Shown: positions 28,621-64,000 of the stretch, piece by piece
Layout: every line of letters starts with the position of its first letter
Numbering within the stretch: the first letter of the stretch is position 1
NCBI RefSeq assembly: GCF_026213295.1
Contig: NC_079415.1
Span: 35,466,279-35,530,278, forward strand
Reading direction: 5' to 3'
DNA: 64,000 bases
Source: Gadus chalcogrammus
Taxonomy: Eukaryota; Chordata; Actinopteri; Gadiformes; Gadidae
Notes under the pieces: generated by a model
What the model saw: only the letters and a program-made list of their open reading frames with translations
Database searches by the model: none
What the model was told of the DNA's origin: nothing
Program-made: the position numbers and the translations under genes

Positions 28621-30127
28621 AAGGTGCGGCCACACCAACCGCGTTGCTCGCGTTGGACACCGCGAGTACCGCGCCTAACCTGAAGCTTGACCGGTGTGTG
28701 GTGGTTCAACGCTCCACCGCGTCACCGCGCCACCGCAGCTAGATGAGTCCATGTCCATGCAAGTGAACGGAGCGTTCCCTCTTCGTCATAACCAGTGGCG
28801 GCGCCAGGGGGGGGCTAGGGGGCGCTAGAGCACCCCCTAGATTGGACATAGCACCCCCATAGCACCCCCAAGAAAATAATGGTTTATTTATTATTGTTAT
28901 TTAATTTCATTCTGAGTTCTTTATAAAATGTATTGTGTGATAATAATATTTTAATCACAAAAGAAAATAACAGATTGAAATAAACAGATTGTTCACGTAG
29001 CACGACACAGACACGTTGCGTGCGTGAACGTGATTGTTCAATGAGTAGTAGGCTAAGTAACAGTAATCCTGGCGATCGGTCAATTTTAAATCAAGCGTTC
29101 ACAAAATCATACACTTTTTGATCTCTTATTATTGTGGTTTTGAGTGCCTACTGTTTGGTTTCATTCATGTTTTGATTGTGACCTAAAATAATATACTCTT
29201 TTTGAAAGCATTTCTGACTCTTTGCCTGTTTAAGTTAATTCTGTCTGACATTCTAATCTGCCGTCTTTAGTTAGAAGTGTGAACTTGGTATGTTTAGTTT
29301 AATTTGTCGCTCATGGTAGTGGTGACCTGGTAGTCATCTGGCGCAAACTTTAATCCACACACTGAAGTAAGTGAAGTATTTGGGATTACGTTATCTATAA
29401 CATCTCCATTTTAACCGTCGGAGATGAACGCGGCTTTGTGCGCGTCCGTCAGAAGTAGCCTAATGACAATAATAATACGATCGATTTGAATGGCGCTTTT
29501 TTTGTACCCCAAAGACCCGTTAGAGAGCAAACGTGTAAACATATGTGACGATATGGTGGGGAGGTGTTGTAGTAGAGAAAAATGAGATTCATATGCTATC
29601 ACCCTAATTTCATAGCACCCTCAGTAAAACGCCGAGCACCCCCATAGCACCACCAGAAAAAAATCTCTGGCGCCGCCACTGGTCATAACTATCAAACCAA
29701 ACATCCTTCACATTCACCGAGCGAACATTCTGAAAGTAAAATGCACATTTCTCGCTAGAAATGTTTCCATAAACGCATTTAATGGCGTAACTATGTCACT
29801 ATTTCCACCCAGAATAAAGAAAGATGTCGGCCGTATGCTTCTGTGCAAGCTCACTACTCTCTGCCAGTGACGTCGGGTCAAGCTCCACGCTGATTGGCTA
29901 CCGTGGCTTAGCGTCACGCGTTGAAAGTTCAATTTTCTGAACTCCGGGCGTTGGTGCGGTGGGCACGGTACTGCGTTTACGTGCGTAATTACGTGCAACT
30001 TCCGCGCCTAAAGCTCCCAACGCAACGCTTCACCGCGTGTACCGCGCCTAGACCAATGGTTCCCTATGCAAAAATGCCGATTTTCAACGCCCCTACCGCG
30101 TGCAACGCGGTTGGTGTGGCCGTACCT
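28621..30127. mobile_element. MITE family B, copy 1 (interrupted)
   Basis: Ends AAGGTGCGGCCACACCAACC and GGTTGGTGTGGCCGTACCT. 8-bp duplication TTAGTCTT at 28,613-28,620 and 30,128-30,135. Interior includes subterminal ACGCGAGTACCGCGCC motifs. Interrupted by the 889-bp element at 28,793. Confidence 0.85.
28793..29681. mobile_element. hAT-type element nested in MITE B copy 1
   Basis: 889 bp, ends CAGTGGCGGCGCCAG and CTGGCGCCGCCACTG, 8-bp duplication GTCATAAC at 28,785-28,792 and 29,682-29,689. No transposase reading frame. This is the innermost layer of a three-deep nest. Confidence 0.9.
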
Positions 30128-30275
30128 TTAGTCTTTTTGACGAAATGCTTCTTAGTTTTAGTCCCATTTTAGTCATTTCTATCTTTGAAAGTTTTAGTCT
30201 AGTTTTAGTCTGACGAAAACTCAAAAGGTTTTAGTCTAGTTTTAGTCCGACGAAAACTCCAAAGGTTTTAGTCCG

Positions 30276-30307
<32 letters not shown>

Positions 30308-30389
30308 CTCGTCCACCAGCCTCTCTCTGTAGTGTGTGTGTGTGCCTCGTCCACCAGCCTCTCTCTGTAGTGTATGAGTATGGGCCCTT

Positions 30390-31411
30390 AAGGTGCGGCC
30401 ACACCAACCGCGTTGCTCGCGGTAGGGGCGTTGAAAATCGGCATTTTTGCATAGGGAACCATTGGTCTAGGCGCGATACACGCGGTGAAGCGGTGAAGCG
30501 TTGCGTTGGGGGCTTTAGGCGCGGAAGTTGCACGTAATTACGCACGTAAACGCAGTACCGTGCCCACCGCACCAACGCCCGGAGTTCAGAAAATTGAACT
30601 TTCAACGCGTGACGCTAAGCCACGGTAGCCAATCAGCGTGGAGCTTGACCCGACGTCACTGGCAGAGAGTAGTGAGCTTGCACAGAAGCATACGGCCGTC
30701 ATCTTTCTTTATTCTGGGTGGAAATAGTGACATAGTTACGCCATTACATGCGTTTATGGAAACATTTCTAGCGAGAAATGTGCATTTTACTTTCAGAATG
30801 TTCGCTCGGTGAATGTGAAGGATGTTTGGTTTGATAGTTATGACGAAGAGGGAACGCTCCGTTCACTTGCATGGACAGAGTCTCTAGTTGCTCAGCAACC
30901 TCAACGTCTTGGCGGACTATTTCTCTGCTGATCAACACTACGAATGCTGGAAACACACCAGACACACCATGTGAAGTTATTTAACCCGATTAGTGTTATT
31001 TATATCCGAGATTATTTAATCTAACCCGATCTAAGCTCTATCATGCACCCAAACACAGCGGCGTTTGGGTTTCCTACCTCGGACTCCAGCGCAGCCACGG
31101 CCGACATCTTTCTTTATTCTGGGTGGAAATAGTTACATAGTTACGCCATTAAATGCGTTTATGGAAACATTTTTAGTGAGAAATGTGCATTTTAATTTCA
31201 TAATTTTTGCTCAGTGAATGTGAAGGATTTTTGGTTTGATAGTTATGACGAAGAGGGAACGCTCCGTTCACTTGCATGGACATGGACTCATCTAGCTGCG
31301 GTGGCGCGGTGACGCGGTGGAGCGTTGAACCACCACACACCGGTCAAGCTTCAGGTTAGGCGCGGTACTCGCGGTGTCCAACGCGAGCAACGCGCTTGGT
31401 GTGGCCGCACC
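30390..31411. mobile_element. MITE family B, copy 2 (opposite orientation, internally duplicated)
   Basis: Starts AAGGTGCGGCCACACCAACC and ends TTGGTGTGGCCGCACC. Contains two copies of the CTTTCTTTATTCTGGGTGG segment, near 30,702 and 31,111, separated by about 250 bp not present in copy 1. Confidence 0.75.
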
Positions 31412-32735
31412 ATTACATAGTCGACGCATCGCTACGCTTACGCGTCCAAAAGGCTACGCGACGCGACGCTTCGGCCGCCATTAAGCGTCGAAGCGTAGCA
31501 AAACGCGTCCTCCAAATTTTTGATACGCGACGCGCCGATCCATGCAATACCATGCGTTGTCGGTGGGGGCGATACTGCAAATATTGTACATTATTACTAC
31601 TATAGGTTATATTTACAGAAGAACATATGAGAGGATGCGGGAACGTGATAATAATGACTTGACGTCTCTTTTACTAATTATCTGTGCCAATTTATGCGAA
31701 CCCTTCCACAGGGTCAAAGTGCTATTTTGATGCGCGACATCAAACGGCTGATGCGGGATTGTGAGCCATTTTAATGATTTTCTTGTCACCCGATATTCGT
31801 TCTATTACTGGCCTTATTTGTTTTAGAATTAGCCTATTTGAATTAATTACGTAATGTTTTGTGTTCACGTTCTATGTGAAACATAAATGTTCATGTTCTG
31901 TGTGAAACATAAGTTCAGTAGCCTCAGTGAATGAAAAATGTGTGCGTGTATGGTGGGACTATTTTCTGTATTTGATAAATAAACCCCTTTTCTCTAATAA
32001 TGTTGCCTACCATATAATTTCTGTGGACATTATGCGCTATAGCTTAAAGCCTTTGGCTATAGGCCTACACTTAAATAATTCATTCATCTGTCAAGGCAAT
32101 AGCTCGTTGTATAAACATTTTATATGGATATGAATGAATGAGTTTGACGTAAACCAAATTAGGTAACTTGTGTAACATGATAACTAATGAATCAAAAGTC
32201 ATGCTTCCAAGTGACCCATGTATATACATTTATTGGTCAGTGCGCATACCCAATCGTAGCACATTGTACAGGTGGGGAAACACGCCAGCATCTGACAAAA
32301 AATAATCTGCCAGCTGCTCCCTGACATGGGCCGGTTTTGGTGAGAGTCGGGAAGATATCGGATGACTCGCGAAAGGAGCCCATCAAACTTTGGCGCCGAC
32401 ATCCGAAAATACTGGAAATGCCTCTCCTCGTCCATGCTCCGCATTGGAAGCACCAGAGAAACAAATTCCCCATCCTGATCTCGTGTGGTATTTAAAGGGC
32501 GCACATACCACCGCCTATCTCTGCGCTTCATCACTCTTCTTTCGTAGCCACTTTGATCGGAATGTCACCAGCGAAAACACCGGTGACTCTACTGCCACCC
32601 ATGGCGTGAGTGGTGTATTGCATGTCATGCATTGCCCGCGACGTTCGCGTATGCTGTGTAGACTATGAAAGGAAGCGCGTCGCTCGCGTCACTCGCGTCG
32701 TTTACGCGCGTTGCTCGCGTCGACTATGTAACGGC
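31412..32735. mobile_element. PIF/Harbinger-like element, degraded
   Basis: Ends TTACATAGTCGACGC and GCGTCGACTATGTAA are inverted, with subterminal GACGCG motifs. A Harbinger-transposase-like fragment lies on the minus strand inside. Exact borders and target duplication are not certain. Confidence 0.65.
32199..32534 (-). pseudogene. HARBI1-like transposase fragment
   Basis: 111-residue frame with RRWYVRPLNTTRDQDGEFVS, RHFQYFRMSAPKFDGLLSRV and a following Pro-rich stretch, matching the N-terminal part of PIF/Harbinger nucleases. The catalytic DDE part is missing, so it is a remnant. Confidence 0.7.
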
Positions 32736-32738
32736 CCA

Positions 32739-33125
32739 GGCCCCATGCCCACTACCTCCTTCAGTCAACGGACGTGGGAAGGCGTGGCTGACTGATGGGG
32801 GAGTAGTCTTTGCAGAGGCATCCGTCAGCCAATCAAATTGCTTCGCCGGGTTCTTCCCGCTACTTCCTGCTTGTTGCGATGCAAGATGACCCGCTTTCCC
32901 GCTTTCCAGTATCGTCAGAGCCCGAGTCGCGTCACAGTGCTTAAATTTGCATACGCAATCTGATTGGATGACGGATCCGTCGCTGCCGAAAAAGTTGAAC
33001 ATATTTCAACTTCTTGACTGAGCCGAAGGCTCCAACGGAACGTACGGATCCACAATGCATTGCGCGTCCGTCCCCATTAAAGTCAATGGGGATCACGCAA
33101 CGGACTGAGGTAGTGGGCACGGGGC
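32739..33125. mobile_element. Small MITE with GCCCCRTGCCCACTACCTC ends
   Basis: About 387 bp. GGCCCCATGCCCACTACCTC at the left and its inverted copy ending GAGGTAGTGGGCACGGGGC at the right. Target duplication not clear. Confidence 0.65.
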
Positions 33126-33129
33126 GTTA

Positions 33130-33738
33130 CGGTGCGGCCACACCAAACGCGTTACTCGCGTTGGATAACGCGAGTAACGCGCCTAACCTGACGCTTGATC
33201 ATTGTGTGGTGGTTCAACGCTTCCAACGCGCCAACGCAGCTAGATGAGTCCATGTCCATGCAAGTGAACAGAGCGTTCCCTCTTCGTCATAACTATCAAA
33301 CCAAACATCCTTCACATTCACCGAGCGAACATTATGAAAGTAAAATGCACATTTCTCGCTAAAATTTTTTCCATAAACGCATTTAATGGCGTAACTATGT
33401 TACTATTTCCACCCAGAATAAAGAAAGATGTCGGCCGTATGCTTCTGTCCAAGCTCACTACTCTCTGCCAGTGACGTCGGGTCAAGCTCAACGCTGATTG
33501 GCTATCGCGGCTAAGCGTCACGCGTTGGAGCGTTGAAAGTTGAAATTTCTGAACTCCGGGCGTTGGTGCGTTGGGCGCGTTACTGCGTTTACGTGCGTAA
33601 TTACGTGCGTCTGTCGCGCCTAACGCCCCTAACGCGACGCTTCAACGCATGTAACGCGCCTATACCAATGGTTCCCTATGCAAAAAGGCCGAGTTTGGAC
33701 GCCCCTAACGAGAGTAACGCGGTTGGTGTGGCCGTACC
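33130..33738. mobile_element. MITE family B, copy 3
   Basis: About 609 bp, the shortest and least interrupted copy; ends GGTGCGGCCACACCAAACGC and GGTTGGTGTGGCCGTACC. Same interior as copy 1. Confidence 0.8.
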
Positions 33739-34166
33739 TTTAGTGTGTGCCGTGTGCATGCAGGCGCAGCTGCGCGCGAGTGAGGCTTTTAGTGTGTGAT
33801 GGGGGCGTGACTGTTAGGACAAGCAGCTGGCTCCATTTCTGATGTCTGAGCTCTTGATTGACATTGCAAGCATATTATAGTTGGCGGGAAAAAAGCATGT
33901 TTTGAAACTTTGTTCGTCCACTCACTAACAATTTAGTCTCGTCTAGTTCTCGTCTGACGAAAATGTCTACATTTTTCGTCACATTTTAGTCTTTATATGG
34001 CTTTGGTGACGTTCGTCTTAGTCTCATTTTCGTCATGGAAAAAAGGGGTCTGACGACGTCATTTTCGTTTTCGTCTTGCCTGACGAAAACAACACTGACC
34101 AGAACTCTGACTGAATGAATTAACGCTGTGCCGGTTCACACACACACAGCACCGGCAGTGTGATTA

Positions 34167-34251
<85 letters not shown>

Positions 34252-34301
34252 GAAGCCCAGAGCAGCAGAGAGCAGACTCCCCCGGACCCAGCTGTGTCTC
34301 C

Positions 34302-58037
<23,736 letters not shown>

Positions 58038-58126
58038 TATTTTCAAAAGCTTTATTTTGTATCAATGTCAATGTTTTATGATAAAAGGCATTACAATTGA
58101 TACAAAGTAAAGCTTTTGAAAATGGG
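58038..58126. repeat. Imperfect inverted repeat at the edge of the duplicated block
   Basis: TCAAAAGCTTTATTTTGTAT CAATG at left and the inverted copy with ACAAAGTAAAGCTTTTGAAA at right, about 30-bp arms. It lies 12 bases before the second acceptor array. Confidence 0.75.
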
Positions 58127-58137
58127 AGTGAGTCAGT

Positions 58138-59203
58138 CCTCACTAGTGTAAGGACTGTCTCTCCCCTCCAGGTGGGCACTAGTGTAAGGACTGACTGTCT
58201 CTCCCCTCCAGGTGGGCACTAGTGTAAGGACTGTCTCCCCTCCAGGTGGGCACTAGTGTAAGGACTGACTGTCTCTCCCCTCCAGGTGGGCACTAGTGTA
58301 AGGACTGACTGTCTCTCCCCTCCAGGTGGGCACTAGTGTAAGGACTGACTGTCTCTCCCCTCCAGGTGGGCACTAGTGTAAGGACTGACTGTCTCTCCCC
58401 TCCAGGTGGGCACTAGTGTAAGGACTGACTGTCTCTCCCCTCCAGGTGTGCACTAGTGTAAGGACTCACTGTCTCTCCCCTCCAGGTGGGCACTAGTGTA
58501 AGGACTGACTGTCTCTCCCCTCCAGGTGTGCACTAGTGTAAGGACTGACTGTTTCTCCCCTCCAGGTGGGCACTAGTGTAAGGACTGACTGTCTCTCCCC
58601 TCCAGGTGTGTACTAGTGTAAGGACTGACTGTCTCTCCCCTCCAGGTGGGCACTAGTGTAAGGACTGACTGTCTCTCCCCTCCAGGTGGGCACTAGTGTA
58701 AGGACTGACTGTCTCTCCCATCCAGGTGTGCACTAGTGTAAGGACTGTCTGTCTCTCCCCTCCAGGTGTGCACTAGTGTAAGGACTGACTGTCTCTCCCC
58801 TCCAGGTGTGCACTAGTGTAAGGACTGACTGTCTCTCCCCTCCAGGTGAGCACTCGTGTAAGGACTGACTGTCTCTCCCCTCCAGGTGGGCACTAGTGTA
58901 AGGACTGACTGTCTCTCCCCTCCAGGTGTGCACTAGTGTAAGGACTGACTGTCTCTCCCCTCCAGGTGTGCACTAGTGTAAGGACTGTCTGTCTCTCCCC
59001 TCCAGGTGGGCCCTAGTGTAAGGACTGACTGTCTCTCCCCTCCAGGTGTGCACTAGTGTAAGGACTGACTGTCTCTCCCCTCCAGGTGAGCACTCGTGTA
59101 AGGACTGACTGTCTCTCCCCTCCAGGTGGGCACTAGTGTAAGGACTGACTGTCTCTCCCCTCCAGGTGTGCACTAGTGTAAGGACTGACTGTCTCCCCTC
59201 CAG
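58138..59203 (+). repeat. Second lypd1 exon 3 acceptor array
   Basis: About 27 units of the same 40-bp sequence as in lypd1 intron 2, uninterrupted here, ending at the second exon 3. Confidence 0.95.
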
Positions 59204-59385
59204 GTGTGCACTACCGTAAGTCGTGTGCGTCGTCGGGGGCGTGTCTCATCTCGTCGTCGGGCTACCAGCAGTTCTGCACGGGGCGCCTGCACTCGGTCTG
59301 CATCAGCTGCTGCTCCCAGCCGCTGTGCAACGGGCCGCGCCGGAGGCGGAGCCAGCCCTCCGCCAGCAGCGGCCCCGCCTCTTGA
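59204..59385 (+). pseudogene. Duplicated lypd1 exon 3, truncated
   Basis: Identical in protein to lypd1 exon 3 up to SQPSASSGPA, then S and stop TGA at 59,383-59,385. A 7-base deletion and a G-to-T change in the CCCCGCC region shift the frame and remove the GPI-signal tail. Exons 1 and 2 are not duplicated in this window, so it is either a dead fragment or an alternative last exon for a secreted form. Confidence 0.88.
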
Positions 59386-60922
<1,537 letters not shown>

Positions 60923-61475
60923 AAAACTGTGACTGAATGAACCATTATGTCCATGGTGGAATGAACTAACGCTGCCCTGGCATTTTCTGTCCAGGCCAGC
61001 CCACTCAATTATCATTACTAGGGGTGGGACGAGAAGAACGGGGAGAACCCTGTATGTACTTGATTAAAACAATTTAATCAAGTACATACATCCGAATAAT
61101 AGTACAGCACTGTAAATAATAGCAGTTGTTGCTTTTTTTTGTTTTTCAAGTTTGTGTCTCTTGTGCTGCTGACAAGAAAGGTGTGAAACCTGAACAGGAA
61201 GTTAACAGACATCCTGTGGTCGCTGCATCTCCACCCCACCTATCTGCATATCTACAAAACCCTTGTTAAATATCACACTTGATCCTACGCTTAATTCTCT
61301 CTCGCAGTTTTTAGTCTGTGAATGTGAAAATCTTTTGGTGTAAGCCCATCGTTAGTTAAAACCAGACTCGGACAATAATTACAAAATATCCTGACAAATA
61401 ATCTAAATAGAAACATATTACAGAGTAGCGACATTAGAGCTGAAACTCATTTGTTTCAACCTTGACTCATTGTGA

Positions 61476-61628
61476 AACCATAAATAGAGAATTAATTTTT
61501 TTTATCTGTAGCTGCGACATGTCTAAGACATGAATTATAGGTCTGAACAGATATGCATTCTCATATTAGACATTAGACTTTTTCACACAGCTATAGATAA
61601 AAAAAATATCAATTCTCTATTTATGGTT
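61476..61628. mobile_element. 153-bp hairpin MITE
   Basis: AACCATAAATAGAGAATT at the left and its inverted copy AATTCTCTATTTATGGTT at the right; arms of about 40 bp with small mismatches. Confidence 0.7.
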
Positions 61629-61959
61629 ATATTTAGGGCAATTTATATATTGCCCTACTTCCTCGTCCGCAGCCAGCCAGCTACACTCCTCCTCACCAAA
61701 TTTATGACCTGCAAGAAACAGCCATGTAGACTTTTTGTGACGTAGTGACACGGATAAACAAATTTATCCGTCATGAAGGATGACTTAAGTCTCAAAATAG
61801 CCCTAAGGCCTACCTGCATAACTGTTAATTGTACTTAAAAGAAATGCAGATATTTGAAATTAAAATGAATATCAATATGAAAATCTTCAACCAGGAAATA
61901 AACCTTTGTTTCAATCTGAGACGAAACAAGTTGCATAGTAAACTCGCAAAGTCAAGACG

Positions 61960-62078
<119 letters not shown>

Positions 62079-62713
62079 AGAATAACTTCTATTAGGTCAG
62101 GAAAACCTGTTTGACAGGAGATGATGGTAGCAGAGAATATAAAGAGACATTTATGAATTACCAATTGTCATCTTATCACACATAGTATGTTTCTTCACAT
62201 AAACCTTTAAACATACACATATTGCATTCCTCTCGAAATAGTCATGACCTCAGTAAACAATAAATGAATTGAAAGATGCTGTATTTATAATACAGCATGA
62301 TTCTGCATCTCTATTTACAGCTCATTAGTCCATGTCAATGTTTACTGATGCTATGGCAACAAGAGACTGCTGACGTTAGAAGCTGTTTGCTACCTTAGCT
62401 AAATCATCTGACCAATAATAACCCATAATATCACAATCCGGCATATTTAAACAAAATCAACCACAACTACCAACAGTCACAGCCCTTCAACTCTGGGCTA
62501 ATATGTTCACACAAGTATGCAGTTAATTAGGTCACATCACATTCAATGTAAAAACGTTTTCTACTTTGTTTTGGACATGTCTCAAAATGTAGCCAAGCTA
62601 GCCACAGGCTAACGTTACTTAGCATACATGCCTCCACTCGCTCGTCTCCCGGCGCAGCAGCACCTGCTGGGGTGTTGACCCCGGCACCAAATAGGTCCGT
62701 CAATTTTTAACAT

Positions 62714-62782
62714 TTAGCAGCTTCCACCTCCAGAGAGTCGCAGCTTTTCAGCGCCACCCGGGCGTTTCTTACCCTTATCCAT
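62714..62782 (-). pseudogene. Possible hAT/zinc-finger transposase N-terminus
   Basis: MDKGKKRPGGAEKLRLSGGG resembles the basic start of fish hAT-type (TTF zinc finger) transposases, then stops. Weak, composition-based. Confidence 0.3.
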
Positions 62783-63039
62783 TTTCAGCTCCTTCACGAC
62801 TTCCGAGACTCCGGCCCATGCCATGAGGTCCCGCCCACCCTGGTTTGTGTTGTGATTGACAGCACTTTCAGGGCTCTCTGAGCCTGTCAGCTCATGATTG
62901 ATTGACAATGACAAACATAGACCAATAATATGCGTCGATGCTGGCCACACACTGCTAGCTCTCTGTAGCCCATTGGCCGGCACAATTGGAGGGAATTTAG
63001 AGAGAGAGAAAAAAACAAAACATAGCAGACCGGACCGGC

Positions 63040-63097
63040 CCACATTGGGTCAACGGCCCACCGGGACAATGCCCGGTGGGCCGTTGACCCAATGTGG
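63040..63097. repeat. Perfect 26-bp inverted repeat, 6-base loop
   Basis: Arms 63,040-63,065 and 63,072-63,097 are exact complements; GC-rich hairpin just upstream of the CA tract before the second NLR exon. Confidence 0.93.
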
Positions 63098-63133
63098 ATG
63101 AATGATGGCAGTGAATGATCCCAGATGGCCATT

Positions 63134-63135
<2 letters not shown>

Positions 63136-63203
<68 letters not shown>

Positions 63204-63240
63204 CACCGGCAGTGTGATTAAAGTGTGTGTGTGTGTGTGT
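63136..63240 (+). repeat. (CA)n then (TG)n flanking CAGCACCGGCAGTGTG
   Basis: CA tract of about 66 bp and a TG tract of about 18 bp, the same arrangement as at 34,137-34,250 before the first NLR exon, with different tract lengths. Confidence 0.92.
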
Positions 63241-63296
63241 GTTGAAGCCCAGAGCAGCAGCAGAGAGCAGACTCCCCTGGACCCAGCTGTGTCTCC

Positions 63297-63355
63297 ATGG
63301 GGCGCTCAAAAAAGAAAAAAAAGAATGATGGAAATCACCAACCTTCTAAGAAAAG
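63297..63355 (+). CDS. First exon of a second NLR gene (continues beyond window)
   Basis: 59 bp like exon 1 at 34,302: MGRSKKKKKNDGNHQPSKK plus two bases, donor GTGAGG. The intron that follows matches the intron after exon 2 of the first gene, so here exons 1 and 2 seem to have been merged or one deleted. Confidence 0.78.
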
Positions 63356-64000
63356 GTGAGGATATATCAAATAAAGTATTGTGGTAGAAAATAACCGAGT
63401 TCTATCACTTCAACTAACTTAGAGAGCAAGAGGAATCGGGGAGTCCGGATCAAGTATTGACAGAGACTTTATTGTTTCCCGCAAACAAGCAACAACAAAG
63501 CAGAGTGAGGTTTGCAAAGACGCTAACGATCATAAGATCCCGGGCTTTTTATCCTCACAAACAAAGCTGTTGTCCATATGGTATGCCTGTTTACAGCCGG
63601 TCAGTCATACATTACTCTAGTTATGTGGTCAACATCCTCAGCCAAACTAATCTAAACATTAGGCTAACTAATCTAAACATTAGGCTAACTAATCTAAACA
63701 TTAGGCTAACTAATCTAAACATTAGGCTAACTAATCTAAACATTAGGTTGAGCTAATCTAAACATCTGGTGGAAGCCAATCTAAACATTAGGTTGAGCTA
63801 ATCTAAACATTTGGTGGACGCCAATCTAATCTAAACATTATGTTAACGTCGGTACGCCTTGACCCCAGACTCTGGCATCGTGCCGAGTCCCATAGTACGC
63901 CTATGAATTCAGAGATGATTTAGCTGCTTTCCACTATTAATGTATGATATATAGGCCTGATAATACTCATAGTTAATATAAAAGTACTGGTTCATTTCTC
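63356..64000 (+). other. Intron of the second NLR gene
   Basis: Repeats 34,599-35,460: same unique lead sequence and the CTAATCTAAACATTAGG minisatellite, shorter here (63,645-63,840). No exon before the window ends. Confidence 0.8.

Larger units (their letters stand above)
28578..34097. mobile_element. Composite hAT-type element (5.5 kb) with nested insertions
   Basis: Outer ends CAGTGTTGTTTTTGGCAGG and CCTGACGAAAACAACACTG are inverted. They are flanked by an 8-bp duplication ACCAGAAC (28,570-28,577 and 34,098-34,105), diagnostic of hAT. The paralogous locus has one uninterrupted ACCAGAAC at 60,915-60,922. The hAT sequence itself is short and rich in TTTTAGTC/GACGAAAA; the rest is nested elements listed separately. 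Confidence 0.88.

Noticed and set aside
58138..59203. CRISPR-like regular array
   Set aside because: Eukaryotic context, contiguous 40-bp units with no distinct unique spacers; it is a minisatellite.

Overview
The window is eukaryotic, intron-rich nuclear DNA from a ray-finned fish. The evidence is a vertebrate unc80, a vertebrate lypd1, a fish-type NLR gene (FISNA-NACHT-LRR-B30.2), tRNA-derived SINEs with the common teleost 3' tail, and hAT and PIF/Harbinger DNA elements. The very high density of dinucleotide repeats and minisatellites resembles codfishes (Gadiformes); that placement is inference only. Nearly all long open frames rich in Cys/Val, His/Thr, Ser/Leu or short peptide repeats are translations of tandem repeats, not genes.

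Layout. (1) Positions 966-17,736, minus strand: 22 consecutive coding exons (3,182 nt, about 1,060 codons) from the C-terminal half of unc80, the large scaffold of the NALCN sodium-leak channel complex. All splice phases join. The gene runs off the left edge (3' exons) and into a 100-N gap (5' exons). (2) 17,753-17,852: assembly gap. (3) 18,828-26,173, plus strand: complete three-exon lypd1, a GPI-anchored Ly6/three-finger protein of 146 residues. (4) 26,174-34,105: lypd1 3' region, a TIR element with a four-base target duplication, a conserved NLR 5' block, and a 5.5-kb composite hAT element carrying other elements nested inside it. (5) 34,302-54,194, plus strand: an intact 11-exon NLR gene (3,855 nt, 1,284 residues) with duplicated Lys-rich N-terminal exons, a caspase-1-like CARD, FISNA-NACHT, four LRR exons and PRY/SPRY. 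Its introns hold SINE, LINE, hAT and Harbinger pieces. (6) 58,138-64,000: a second, diverged copy of the block seen at 25.7-35.5 kb. It has the lypd1 acceptor minisatellite, a truncated second lypd1 exon 3, the NLR 5' block and the first exon of a second NLR gene. The lypd1-exon-3 plus NLR segment is therefore a tandem segmental duplication with a period of about 33 kb.

The most unusual signal is that many tandem arrays here are built from exon edges. Minisatellite units next to several unc80 exons and next to lypd1 exon 3 contain the real splice site and part of the real exon. This leaves rows of duplicate 5' or 3' splice sites beside the functional one. In unc80 the two nearest copies keep the reading frame. 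In lypd1 each unit looks like a 12-nt micro-exon with an in-frame stop. All coordinates were read by eye and no alignment or database search was run.
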